Below are positions 1 through 7,558 of a stretch of DNA of 9,720 nucleotides, in pieces. Made by a program: the position numbers and the translations under genes. Location: assembly GCA_900771365.1 (NCBI GenBank), contig CAAGNU010000075.1, forward strand, positions 1-9,720, given 5' to 3'. The notes beneath the pieces are model-generated. The model saw only the letters and a program-made list of their open reading frames with translations. It had not been told where the DNA came from and ran no database searches. Position 1 is the stretch's first letter. Each line of letters begins with the position of its first letter. The DNA is from Bacteroidales bacterium. Its GTDB lineage: Bacteria; Bacteroidota; Bacteroidia; Bacteroidales; P3.

Positions 1-1
1 C

Positions 2-421
2 AACGTCCTCTCCGCCAACACCTCCATGGGCAGCGTGAGCGGAGGCGGCACCTACCCGCAAGGCAGCACGGTGACCATTTCCGCAACAGCCTACAGCGGC
101 TACCACTTCACACAATGGAGCGACGGGAACACGCAGAACCCCCGCACCATCACCGTAACAGGCAACGCGACATACACCGCCTATTTCGCCCAGAACGAGA
201 CGCAATCCTACACCATCAACGTGGTATCGGCCAACCAAAACATGGGCACCACAACAGGTAGCGGCACCTACACGGCAGGCTCCACTATCACCATAGCTGC
301 CGTACCCTACACCGGCTACTACTTCACACAATGGAGCGACGGCAACACGCAGAATCCCCGCACCATCACCGTGACCTGCGATGCGACATACGTTGCCAAC
401 TTCGCGCCCAACCAGCCTCAA
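2..421 (+). repeat. Tandem 216-bp (72-codon) B-repeat coding units
   Basis: Unit 1 begins at or before position 2 and unit 2 at 218; both start with an Asn-Val codon pair followed by a Ser-Ala-Asn. The core at 107-159 matches 323-375 with about three mismatches in 53 bases, while the rest of the unit has drifted more. More units may lie to the left of the window. Confidence 0.85.
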
Positions 422-649
422 GGCATAGAGGATGTACACTGTAGCTTAGCCATAGCTTCGCTTCCTGGAAACATCATAAGCATCTCAGGAGTCGAAAATC
501 GAACAGTCGAAATATACGACATCACAGGCCGACGCTTGAGCAACACACTTTGCACGGAAAACGTTTTCCAGGCCGTGATGCCCGCTTCGGGCGTATACTT
601 GGTCGTTGTTGACAAACTACCCGCACGAAAGGTCGTCCTACTGAGATAA
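2..649 (+). CDS. Secreted InlB B-repeat protein with T9SS C-terminal sorting domain (5' partial)
   Basis: The frame is open to the left edge, so this is the C-terminal 215 residues of a longer protein; the first ATG inside the window (26) falls within a repeat and is not the start. Two consecutive Gly/Thr-rich beta modules of 72 residues are visible, each ending in the YFTQWSDGNTQNPRTITV-like core typical of divergent InlB B-repeats. From about position 422 a different region of about 75 residues follows. It has the layout of a type A T9SS sorting domain: a VEIYDITGR motif, then SGVYLVVV and a basic-hydrophobic end, KVVLLR. Known for the family: such tails direct passage through the outer membrane by the Por/T9SS machinery and attachment at the surface or release. 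The role of the missing N-terminus is unknown, and adhesion is only a guess. A hairpin follows 10 bases after the stop. Confidence 0.9.
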   Translation, partial: NVLSANTSMGSVSGGGTYPQGSTVTISATAYSGYHFTQWSDGNTQNPRTITVTGNATYTAYFAQNETQSYTINVVSANQNMGTTTGSGTYTAGSTITIAAVPYTGYYFTQWSDGNTQNPRTITVTCDATYVANFAPNQPQGIEDVHCSLAIASLPGNIISISGVENRTVEIYDITGRRLSNTLCTENVFQAVMPASGVYLVVVDKLPARKVVLLR

Positions 650-659
650 CCTCCCTACC

Positions 660-700
660 ATACGGCAGCGTCTGCCAATCAAACGCTGCCGTATTGCCCT
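660..700 (+). terminator. Hairpin terminator after the B-repeat gene
   Basis: A perfect 12-bp stem (660-671 with 683-694, GC-rich core ggcagcg) encloses an 11-nt loop. It lies 10 bases after the stop codon. The trailing T-run is weak (ttgcccttt), so this may be an inefficient or processing hairpin. Confidence 0.65.
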
Positions 701-805
701 TTACAGGTGAGAGTTTTAAAGGATTGAAAGAAGACTTCCTCCCTGTCCCAAACCCTCAACCCCCAACTCTTAACCCATAACGCTCTTGCTAAGTACACGA
801 TTTTT

Positions 806-828
806 AATGTGATAGAATTATTCACATT
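806..828. promoter_or_regulatory. 23-bp dyad, possible operator
   Basis: Arms AATGTGA (806-812) and TCACATT (822-828) are perfect inverted copies separated by 9 bases. The dyad sits about 30 bp upstream of the TTTG element of the next promoter, a typical place for an activator. The arms contain TGTGA/TCACA as in Crp/Fnr-family sites, but the 9-base spacer is not the standard 6. It could equally be chance in an AT-rich stretch. No regulator gene is in the window. Confidence 0.3.
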
Positions 829-860
829 TCATCGTTGATTTTTTTTCACGAAAGACACAT

Positions 861-888
861 TTTGTTCGAATAAAAAGATATAATTTTG
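861..888 (+). promoter_or_regulatory. Bacteroidetes-type promoter for the caspase-like gene
   Basis: TAATTTTG at 881-888 matches the Bacteroidetes -7 consensus TAnnTTTG exactly, and TTTG at 861-864 can serve as the -33 element. The 16-base gap is a little shorter than the usual 19-21. Transcription would begin some bases after 888, giving a leader of about 20 nt before the ATG at 917. Bases 881-906 recur almost unchanged at 7206-7231. Confidence 0.65.
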
Positions 889-916
889 CAAATTGAAATA
901 TAATATTCATTGCGCA

Positions 917-2632
917 ATGAAAACGAACAGATTCAACAACCGCCATATTGTCCTCTTGGGACTTCTGGCCTTGATTGTCGCCCTACCCTTGGGCACCCAA
1001 GCCCAATCTTCTCCCGTCGTTCCTCAAAACGAGCACCAGTACAACGACGACATCCACACCTTCATCATCAAACGCCTGCGCCAAGAAGTGCAGCAGCGCG
1101 AGAAGCAGATGAACAAGCAGATTCAGCATATCCTCATCAACCTGCCCAACGATGAGAAGCTCTATGATGAGACTTTCGTCCGTGCGACCACCGAAGTTAG
1201 AGAAGACACCACCGAAGACGGCAAGCCTGAAATCAACTACGTATTCAATCTCTCCTACAACTGCCACCACTTCGAGGGCACCGAGGACGACTACCCTTCA
1301 GGCGCTTATCTATGGACCACATCCAACTCCTGCCGTGCCATCTGCAACGTAACGAAGACGATGATTGAGAACGAGTTGTCCGACATCTTCTCCGCAGGCA
1401 GTAAGACCACCATCACCATCACTTCCACCACGGATGCCGCAGAAATCACCCATATCAACTACAACGGCGAATATGGCGACTTCCGCTACATGCCCGCCAT
1501 CTTCAACGATGAGAATGTGCGCATCTCGGTGGACCAGAAGGAGGGCATCACGACAAACGCCCAGTTGGCTTACACCCGTGCCCAGAGCGTGCACAGCTTC
1601 CTGGAGGAGAACGTCCCCGCCCTGAAACGCACACAGAACGAGTACCTCTACCACACCCGCTGTTTCGACATGACGGGTCCCCACTACCGCCGCAGCAGCC
1701 TACAGATTGTGGTTCATGGTGCTTTTGATGAGGCCGCGAAAAACCTTGAAGCCGCCCTGCTCAACGATGAGTACGTGGACTTCAACATTCCCTCAATCGA
1801 AGAGAACAGCAACAGCAAGACCTATGCCTTAATCATTGCTGACGAAGAATATACAGCCCCCCTGCCCAACTGCGACTATGCGAGCAACGACGGCGATGTG
1901 CTGCACCAGTATTTCGTCCACACCCTCGGAATCCCCACACGCCACGTGAAGGTTCTCCACAACGCAGGCCGCCAGGAGATTTATGACGAAGGCATACATT
2001 GGCTAAGGGATATCATCAAGGCTCAGAGCGGCGATGTGCACATTATTATATACTATGCCGGCCACGGTATCGGAGATGAGAAATTCAAGCCCTATTTGAT
2101 GCCAAGCGGAATAGACGTGAGCAGAATTCGCGCCTTCCGTAGCAAGACGGGAACGCTTCCCCCGAACATCGAGCTCAAGGGCGGAGATGCTGAGAAGATT
2201 CTCAATCAGTGTATCTCGTTCGACACCCTCGCAGGCTGGTTCAAGAAGGACGTGGCTCTCAGCTACACCTTCATCATCGATGCAAGCTTCGACGGCATCC
2301 AGCGTAGCGGCAAGGAGTTCTTCAACATCCAGAAAGAAAGCAAGCGCTACCGCGCCCCCCGCATTCGCAACAACGTGGTCATCTTCATGGCTGCGGACGG
2401 AGACAAGACGGCCTACTCCTTCATAGATCAACATCACGGATTCTTCACCTACTACATCCTCAAAGAATTGAAATACACCCGAGGCGAAATCACCTTCAAG
2501 GAACTCTTTGACAACGTCACCAAGAACCAGGCCTACGAGTCCTCGCTGCAAGGCAAGCTGCAAGAACCCAGCATGATTATTGGAGGAGAACTCGGAGAAG
2601 ACTGGGGTAACCGTACCTTTATCAATAACTAA
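917..2632 (+). CDS. Exported caspase-fold (C14-like) protein with OmpA-like region; catalytic Cys replaced by Ser
   Basis: 571 residues from ATG 917. The frame extends upstream to a TTG at 893, but ATG 917 directly precedes a good signal peptide (residues 1-29, TQA|Q). Residues 163-269 resemble a divergent OmpA-like peptidoglycan-binding domain: TTDAAE near 173, NAQLAYTRAQSVHSFL at 214-229 and RR at 258-259. Residues about 301-560 are a caspase/metacaspase-like fold: KTYALIIADEEY, the YYAGHG histidine motif (His383) and a C-terminal block, FMAADGDKTA...HGFFTYYILKEL, typical of Bacteroidales caspase-family proteins. Where these normally read DACFSG, this one reads DASFDG, with Ser457 in the nucleophile position (codon 2285-2287). 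Cysteine protease activity is therefore unlikely; a pseudoenzyme or scaffold is inferred. The protein should be periplasmic or exported. It has its own promoter, and the macro-like gene follows after 71 bp. Confidence 0.85.
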   Translation: MKTNRFNNRHIVLLGLLALIVALPLGTQAQSSPVVPQNEHQYNDDIHTFIIKRLRQEVQQREKQMNKQIQHILINLPNDEKLYDETFVRATTEVREDTTEDGKPEINYVFNLSYNCHHFEGTEDDYPSGAYLWTTSNSCRAICNVTKTMIENELSDIFSAGSKTTITITSTTDAAEITHINYNGEYGDFRYMPAIFNDENVRISVDQKEGITTNAQLAYTRAQSVHSFLEENVPALKRTQNEYLYHTRCFDMTGPHYRRSSLQIVVHGAFDEAAKNLEAALLNDEYVDFNIPSIEENSNSKTYALIIADEEYTAPLPNCDYASNDGDVLHQYFVHTLGIPTRHVKVLHNAGRQEIYDEGIHWLRDIIKAQSGDVHIIIYYAGHGIGDEKFKPYLMPSGIDVSRIRAFRSKTGTLPPNIELKGGDAEKILNQCISFDTLAGWFKKDVALSYTFIIDASFDGIQRSGKEFFNIQKESKRYRAPRIRNNVVIFMAADGDKTAYSFIDQHHGFFTYYILKELKYTRGEITFKELFDNVTKNQAYESSLQGKLQEPSMIIGGELGEDWGNRTFINN

Positions 2633-2703
2633 TAGCCTGGAAGATTTTTGGATTTGAAGAACGGCTCCCGACCAATCCTCTATCCACAATTCTCTATAAA
2701 AAG

Positions 2704-3066
2704 ATGTACACACCCGAATATATCACACACCTTAAAGAAAACGAGATTTTCGTTTTCGGAAGCAACCTGGCCGGACACCACGGCGGAGGTGCCGCCCGTA
2801 TCGCCTACGAACGCTTCGGTGCCATATACGGCCAAGGCGTAGGACTACAAGGGCAAAGCTACGCCATCCCGACCATGCAAGGAGGCGTCGAAACCATCAA
2901 ACCCTACGTGGACGAATTCATCACTTTCGCCCAAGGACATCCTGAACTGACATTCCTTGTGACACGGATAGGGTGCGGGATTGCAGGATTCCGCGACGAA
3001 GAGATAGCCCCGCTATTTGCTGAGGCACATCTTATTGCCAACATCGTCCTGCCACAAGGGTGGTAA
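2704..3066 (+). CDS. Macro-domain-like protein, A1S_2505-type
   Basis: 120 residues, cytoplasmic, with no signal peptide or membrane segment. The N-terminal half carries VFGSNLAGHHGGGAARIAY (residues 17-35), a Gly-rich loop with Asn21 and GGG at 27-29 that resembles the ligand loop of macro (ADP-ribose-binding) domains. AIPT at 54-57 and VTRIGCGIAGF at 86-96 are the other conserved blocks; the latter resembles the second phosphate-binding loop. I recognise the pattern as that of small proteins annotated as A1S_2505 family phage non-structural protein, found in both phages and chromosomes. Actual ligand and reaction are unknown; ADP-ribose or a related nucleotide is inferred. ATG 2704 follows an A-rich stretch (ataaaaag) as is usual here. 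No clear promoter is seen in the 71-bp gap from the caspase-like gene, so co-transcription is possible. Confidence 0.8.
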   Translation: MYTPEYITHLKENEIFVFGSNLAGHHGGGAARIAYERFGAIYGQGVGLQGQSYAIPTMQGGVETIKPYVDEFITFAQGHPELTFLVTRIGCGIAGFRDEEIAPLFAEAHLIANIVLPQGW

Positions 3067-3154
3067 TCGGAACCTCGCTATCGCAATTTTTGAAAGTCAT
3101 AGAATACTAAATCAGAAAAACCAACGTTTATACGAACAACAAAAAAGGAACAAT

Positions 3155-3874
3155 ATGAAAAAGTTATTTGTCGCAGCACTCGTCATGCTGCTTTCAGCAG
3201 GAGCCCTCAGTGCTCAAAACAACTTCCGCGGAATTGTGAAATACAAGATTGAAAGTACCGGCAAAGTAGCCTTCACCATCCCCGCAGAACAGAGTCAGAT
3301 GGAAATCAAGGTCTACGACAACAAGGTGTCTGACGGTACCAAGACCCAGACCGACTACAAGGTTGTCCAGGCTATCGACTTCAGCCCGTACATCTCCTAT
3401 CTCGCTGCAAATGATATCGAACTTGAGTCCTATACTGGTGATGGCAAATTCCTCATCCGTGGCGAAGTCACCAAAGAGGAACTCGACAGCCTCTATATCG
3501 AGGACAAAGAGCCCGGCCACTTCTACTATGAGATGGTTGACGAGACCCAGAACATCCTGGGCTTCACCGCAAAGAAACTCATCATGCACAGCTACGATGA
3601 AGAAGGCGTAGACAGTCCTCAGGTTTGCTGGTACACTACCGAAATCGGCCCCGAATACAACCTCGTCCTCGGCAGCATGAAAGGCTTCCCCCTCGTTATC
3701 TCACAGAACCTCGGAGACGGCAAGGCTATCACACTGACCGCTACCGAGATTGTGAAAGGCAAAGTCAAAGAGGTCGAGATGCTCCCCCCCGCAGGCTACA
3801 AAGAAGCCACCGAAGAGGAGTTTGAAACCTTCCAAAAAGAGATGAAAGACGCCTTCGAACTTCTCGAAGACTAA
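3155..3874 (+). CDS. Exported DUF4412-like protein
   Basis: 239 residues from ATG 3155. The frame stays open upstream to 3017, inside the previous gene, but ATG 3155 has an AAGGAA site four bases before it and begins a clean signal peptide (MKKLFVAALVMLLSAGALSA, cut near residue 20). The mature part starts FRGIVKYKI. Later it has ILGFTAKKL, WYTTEIGPEYN, a KGFPLVI segment and PPAGYKEATEEEF near the end, the order seen in DUF4412/GLPGLI-like envelope proteins of Bacteroidetes, whose biochemical role is not established. The protein is acidic and predicted to be periplasmic or outer-membrane associated. The 88-bp gap upstream holds no convincing TAnnTTTG box. A strong hairpin lies downstream, separating it from ftsK. 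Confidence 0.8.
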   Translation: MKKLFVAALVMLLSAGALSAQNNFRGIVKYKIESTGKVAFTIPAEQSQMEIKVYDNKVSDGTKTQTDYKVVQAIDFSPYISYLAANDIELESYTGDGKFLIRGEVTKEELDSLYIEDKEPGHFYYEMVDETQNILGFTAKKLIMHSYDEEGVDSPQVCWYTTEIGPEYNLVLGSMKGFPLVISQNLGDGKAITLTATEIVKGKVKEVEMLPPAGYKEATEEEFETFQKEMKDAFELLED

Positions 3875-3895
3875 CCTGAACTAAGACTGGAACGT

Positions 3896-3950
3896 GGAGA
3901 ATTGAGAATTAATGGGCTTCGCTCCCATTCTCAATTCTCCTTTCTCTACT
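3896..3950 (+). terminator. Hairpin terminator between the DUF4412-like gene and ftsK
   Basis: The left arm, 3896-3916, pairs with 3924-3940 over 17 bp, interrupted by a 4-nt bulge (aatt) on the left side, and closes on a 7-nt loop, cttcgct. A pyrimidine tail (tttctct) follows. It begins 21 bases after the stop codon and ends just before the ftsK start region, so ftsK probably has separate transcription, though I see no clean promoter for it. Confidence 0.7.
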
Positions 3951-3967
3951 AAAATACATATAGAATA

Positions 3968-6400
3968 ATGGCCACCAAAAAGAAGAAATCAAAGAAAAAG
4001 GCTCGTCCAACGGGACGCTTTATTGAGTTTTGGAAAACACAGCGCTGCCGCAAGCTTCGCGGAAGCTGCTATATCTTGCTCGCCGTATACTTATTGGTGG
4101 CCACCGTGTCGTTCTTCGTCTCATGGCCCAATCTGGACAACTGGATGGGGACCTTGGGAGCCAAACTTTCTGGCTTCTTCGTCCAGAAGACCTTCGGCGT
4201 AGCTTCGGTCGGACTCTACTTCCTCCTTTTCCTCTATGGCCTCAGGCTTTGGAACGTCAAGCCGCAGCCTTTTGTTAGGACAACAGGTGTCACGCTTTTT
4301 TGGATGTTCTGGGTCTCCTCCGTCCTCGGCTATATCGCAGGAGTATGGGGGAAGGGAAACGTTGTGCTCGGCAATTATGCCGGATACACAGGCGATTTCG
4401 TGGCCTCACAGCTCTACCACCTCATCAAATGGGGCGCTCTATTGCTTTTTATCTTCCTCGCTGTCGTAGTGCTCATCTTCGTTCACAAGGTCAAGTTCAA
4501 GATGCCTAAAGTCTCCATGCCTGAGATTAATCTCCCTAAGATTGACATCAAGTCGCACTTCAAATTCGATGAAGATGAAGAAGAAGATGAAGACGACAAT
4601 GAGGGCGAAAACGACAAGAAACCTGATCACATCGTGACAGCCGTGCCTGAAAAGCCACAACAGCAAGGCAACCAGACGAAGCTTGCTATTGATGACGAGT
4701 TTGCCCGCATCAACCAGCAGGCTCAGCAAGGCCACGGCGAAACGCCCAAGCATACCAAAGAAGGGAACATAGCTTTCACCATAGCAGACTCCGATGTTGT
4801 CTCATCCGAACCCGCCAAGCCTGTCGAAGAAGAGCTACCGCACTACTCTGAATTTGAAAACGTCTATACCGAGGCCGGCACTCCATCCGAAGAACTATAC
4901 GACCCACATCTCGACCTCAAACAGTACGAGATGCCCAGCACAGACATCCTCACCGATTGGGAAACCAGCAATGTGAAAGTCAGCAAAGATGAGCTCATCG
5001 CTAACAAAGACCACATCGTCGAGACCCTCCGAAACTACGGCATCGAAGTAGTCGAGATTACGGCATCCCCAGGACCTACTGTCACGCTCTACGAAATCAA
5101 GCCCGCCCCAGGCGTCCGCATCTCCAAAATCAAGAGCCTCGAAGACGATATCGCCCTCAGCCTTTCCGCCCTCGGCATCCGCATTATCGCCCCCATCCCT
5201 GGCAAGGGAACCGTAGGTATCGAAGTGCCAAACACCAAGCCTCAGGTCGTTTCGATGAAGAACATGCTCGAATGCGATGCTTTCCGCAACAGCGGCAAGA
5301 TGGAGCTTCCCATCGCTTTCGGCAAAACAATCAGCAACGATCCCTACGTGACCGACCTGGCCAAGATGCCCCACCTCCTTATGGCTGGTGCAACTGGTAC
5401 AGGTAAGTCAGTCGGACTGAATGCCGTAATCGCATCGCTGCTGTTTAAAAAGCACCCTTCTGAGCTCAAATTTGTCATGGTAGACCCCAAGAAGGTTGAG
5501 CTCTCCCTCTACAATAAAATTGAGCGCCATTATCTTGCCAAACTGCCCGACAGCGAAGACGCTATCATCACCGATGTGAAGAAAGTCGTGCGAACGCTCA
5601 ACTCGCTCTGCATCGAGATGGATCAGCGCTACGACCTGCTCCGCCTCGCTGGCGTACGCAAGATTACTGAGTATAACGACAAGTTCATTCACCGTCATCT
5701 CAACCCCGAGAACGGCCATCGTTTCCTCCCCTACATCGTCCTCGTGATTGACGAGTTTGCCGACCTCATCATGACTGCGGGCAAAGAGGTCGAGCAGCCC
5801 ATCTGCCGCCTTGCCCAACTGGCCCGAGCCGTAGGCATCCACCTCATCATCGCAACGCAGCGTCCCACCACAAACATCATCACGGGCACCATCAAGGCCA
5901 ACTTCCCCGCCCGTGCGGCCTTCAAGGTGACAAGCGGCATCGATTCCCGCACCATTCTCGACTGTAGCGGTGCACAACGTCTTATCGGCCGAGGCGATAT
6001 GCTGATTTCGCTTTCAGGCTCCGACATCGTGCGTCTGCAATGTGCACTCATCGAGACCAAGGAAATCGAAGAGCTGGCCGACTTTATCGGCACACAGCGC
6101 GGCTATCCCGACGGGTTCTTGCTGCCCGAATATCTCGATGAGAACGAGGAGCCCAACAAGGACTTCGATCCCAACCAAAAAGACGAGTTCTTCAACGATG
6201 CTGCCCACCTCGTCGTGGCCAGCCAGTTCGGGTCCACCTCGCTATTGCAACGCAAACTTCAATTAGGCTACAACCGTGCGGGCCGCATTATCGACCAGCT
6301 CGAAGCTGCCGGCATCGTCGGACCCTACAACGGCTCCAAGGCCCGCGAAGTACTCGTCCACGATGAAGTCCAGCTTGAGGAAATTCTCCGAAACCTGTAG
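3968..6400 (+). CDS. ftsK: DNA translocase FtsK
   Basis: 810 residues, a normal length for Bacteroidetes FtsK. It pumps DNA toward dif at the division septum and couples chromosome dimer resolution to division. The Lys-rich N-terminus is followed by four membrane segments (about 33-53, 75-95, 105-127 and 153-173). A short linker comes next, containing a strongly acidic run at 201-216 (DEDEEEDEDD). The alpha/beta motor holds Walker A GATGTGKS at 474-481 and Walker B VLVIDEFADLI with Asp595-Glu596. ATQRPTTNIITG and IKANFPARAAF are further signature motifs. The C-terminal winged-helix gamma domain (740-810, SLLQRKLQLGYNRAGRIIDQLE, then REVL) reads the KOPS-type polarity sequences. All key residues are present, so it looks functional. 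ATG 3968 is preceded by an A-rich stretch. The O-methyltransferase gene starts within 66 bp of its stop. Confidence 0.97.
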   Translation: MATKKKKSKKKARPTGRFIEFWKTQRCRKLRGSCYILLAVYLLVATVSFFVSWPNLDNWMGTLGAKLSGFFVQKTFGVASVGLYFLLFLYGLRLWNVKPQPFVRTTGVTLFWMFWVSSVLGYIAGVWGKGNVVLGNYAGYTGDFVASQLYHLIKWGALLLFIFLAVVVLIFVHKVKFKMPKVSMPEINLPKIDIKSHFKFDEDEEEDEDDNEGENDKKPDHIVTAVPEKPQQQGNQTKLAIDDEFARINQQAQQGHGETPKHTKEGNIAFTIADSDVVSSEPAKPVEEELPHYSEFENVYTEAGTPSEELYDPHLDLKQYEMPSTDILTDWETSNVKVSKDELIANKDHIVETLRNYGIEVVEITASPGPTVTLYEIKPAPGVRISKIKSLEDDIALSLSALGIRIIAPIPGKGTVGIEVPNTKPQVVSMKNMLECDAFRNSGKMELPIAFGKTISNDPYVTDLAKMPHLLMAGATGTGKSVGLNAVIASLLFKKHPSELKFVMVDPKKVELSLYNKIERHYLAKLPDSEDAIITDVKKVVRTLNSLCIEMDQRYDLLRLAGVRKITEYNDKFIHRHLNPENGHRFLPYIVLVIDEFADLIMTAGKEVEQPICRLAQLARAVGIHLIIATQRPTTNIITGTIKANFPARAAFKVTSGIDSRTILDCSGAQRLIGRGDMLISLSGSDIVRLQCALIETKEIEELADFIGTQRGYPDGFLLPEYLDENEEPNKDFDPNQKDEFFNDAAHLVVASQFGSTSLLQRKLQLGYNRAGRIIDQLEAAGIVGPYNGSKAREVLVHDEVQLEEILRNL

Positions 6401-6466
6401 CTCATTGCGTAATAACGAGAAGATTGGGTCATGCCCCATCCTCTATCGCACCTAACAATCAACAGC

Positions 6467-7108
6467 ATGGACGACCAACTCTACCGATACTGCGAGGAGC
6501 ACACCTCCGCTCCAGATGAAGCCCTCAACAGCATCTACCGCAGCATCGCGCTCCACACAGCCAATCCCAACATGGCCTCCTCGCCCTATCAGGGACAATT
6601 CTTGCAGCTTCTCGCTCAGATTACCGCTCCCGCGATAGCCGTGGAGGTTGGCAGCTATGCCGGATACGGAGCCGTGTGCATCGCTCGCGGGCTTCCGCCC
6701 GAAGGCCGCCTACACATCATTGAGGTAGAAGAGGAATACGAACCCCTCATACGTCGCCATGCCGAGATGGCCTCAGTAGCCGAAAAAATTGCCGTCCACA
6801 TCGGTCCCGCCACAGAGCTGATACCCTCCATGCCCAACGGTATCGGCCTGGCCTTCGTGGATGCCGACAAACTCAACTACGAACGCTACTACGACCTCCT
6901 CCTCCCCAAGATGAAGCACGGCGGACTCCTCATTTTCGACAACATGCTGTGGTACGGGCGTGTGCTGAACGAGAGTAGCAGCGGGCTTCGCTGCGACCGT
7001 TCCACCATGGTGCTGCAGCACCTCAGCAAGCGCATCACAGAAGACCCAAAAGTCGACAATATCCTGCTCCCCTTACGCGACGGACTCATGCTCTGCCGTG
7101 TAAAATAA
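6467..7108 (+). CDS. Class I SAM-dependent O-methyltransferase (Methyltransf_3 / COMT-like)
   Basis: 213 residues from ATG 6467. An in-frame ATG at 6431 would add 12 residues. I prefer 6467 because family members usually start just before an L..Y...H segment, as here; the choice is not certain. SAM-binding motif I is VEVGSYAGYGA (residues 59-69), with MASSPYQGQ (36-44) before it as in the family. The metal-ligand set of caffeoyl-CoA/catechol O-methyltransferases is present: Asp132 in FVDADK, and Asp158-Asn159 in IFDNMLWYG. The expected reaction is Mg-dependent methyl transfer from SAM to a catechol-like hydroxyl in the cytoplasm; the substrate cannot be read from the sequence. It may be co-transcribed with ftsK, and no functional link is known to me. 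Confidence 0.9.
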   Translation: MDDQLYRYCEEHTSAPDEALNSIYRSIALHTANPNMASSPYQGQFLQLLAQITAPAIAVEVGSYAGYGAVCIARGLPPEGRLHIIEVEEEYEPLIRRHAEMASVAEKIAVHIGPATELIPSMPNGIGLAFVDADKLNYERYYDLLLPKMKHGGLLIFDNMLWYGRVLNESSSGLRCDRSTMVLQHLSKRITEDPKVDNILLPLRDGLMLCRVK

Positions 7109-7205
7109 GCCTGCCCATTCGTTCCCTTAACATATATATATAATTGACAAACAAAAAATTGAAGCATAATTATAAAAAAAAACGTGTTATGTCTGATTTT
7201 TTTTG

Positions 7206-7231
7206 TAATTTTGCATTTTGAAATATAATAT
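7206..7231 (+). promoter_or_regulatory. Promoter -7 box and leader of the Cys-rich lipoprotein cluster
   Basis: TAATTTTG (7206-7213) fits TAnnTTTG exactly and lies 24 bases before the ATG at 7238. No TTTG is found at the -33 distance, so recognition may lean on the -7 box and the T-run at 7197-7204. Bases 7206-7231 equal 881-906 at 24 of 26 positions, including the segment gaaatataatat after the -7 box. Confidence 0.6.
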
Positions 7232-7237
7232 ACACTT

Positions 7238-7483
7238 ATGAAAAAATACCTGTTCCTTATAGGTGCCGCACTCCTTGTGTTCTGCACCTCATGCGTTAAA
7301 GAAAAGAACTGTCGTTGCTCCGTTCTTCACAGCAACACCGTTCGCATTATCACCATCAACAAGGGTGACTGCAGCCAGCTGAACTATGCCAGCTACCACG
7401 ATGCGCTCGACACCCTCCACATCGATTCGATCCTCTGCACGGACTACCCCTTTGAGGCCGATTCTCTCATCGTAAACATCTAA
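7238..7483 (+). CDS. Small Cys-rich lipoprotein (first paralogue)
   Basis: 81 residues. It has a short basic N-terminus, a hydrophobic core and a lipobox ending in Cys19 (FCTS|C), so it should be a lipid-anchored envelope protein. After the anchor come Cys25 and Cys27 (CRC), Cys45 (in GDC) and Cys67. The same four-cysteine layout recurs in the genes at 7559 and 8917, which I read as one family. Four free thiols could form two disulfides. No known domain is recognised and the function is unknown. It is the first gene after the promoter at 7206, so it probably leads the transcript; a hairpin 11 bases after its stop may reduce downstream expression. The start is fixed by the signal peptide. Confidence 0.8.
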   Translation: MKKYLFLIGAALLVFCTSCVKEKNCRCSVLHSNTVRIITINKGDCSQLNYASYHDALDTLHIDSILCTDYPFEADSLIVNI

Positions 7484-7494
7484 TTCAACACATT

Positions 7495-7540
7495 CTTCAT
7501 GCACCTCCGCTCTGGCTTTTGCCCGCACCCGTGCATGAAG
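7495..7540 (+). other. Hairpin between the first two lipoprotein genes
   Basis: CTTCATGCAC (7495-7504) pairs perfectly with GTGCATGAAG (7531-7540). The 26-nt loop can itself form ggc-tttt-gcc (7514-7523). No T-run follows, so it is better read as a processing or stabilising stem than as a full terminator. It ends 18 bases before the next ATG. Confidence 0.45.
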
Positions 7541-7558
7541 GAATAAACGACACATATC

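Noticed and set aside
893..916. TTG start eight codons upstream for the caspase-like gene
   Set aside because: It would overlap the promoter/leader region and put extra residues before a good signal peptide; ATG 917 is preferred.
2003..2713. 236-codon minus-strand frame over the caspase-like gene
   Set aside because: It is antisense to a domain-bearing + strand gene, has no recognisable motif, and ends inside the caspase fold coding region.
5408..5977. 189-codon minus-strand frame over the ftsK motor
   Set aside because: It is the complement of highly conserved FtsK sequence, with no independent signal.
7144..7149. TTGACA resembling a sigma70 -35 box
   Set aside because: Bacteroidetes promoters do not use this element, and the exact TAnnTTTG box at 7206 is a better explanation.
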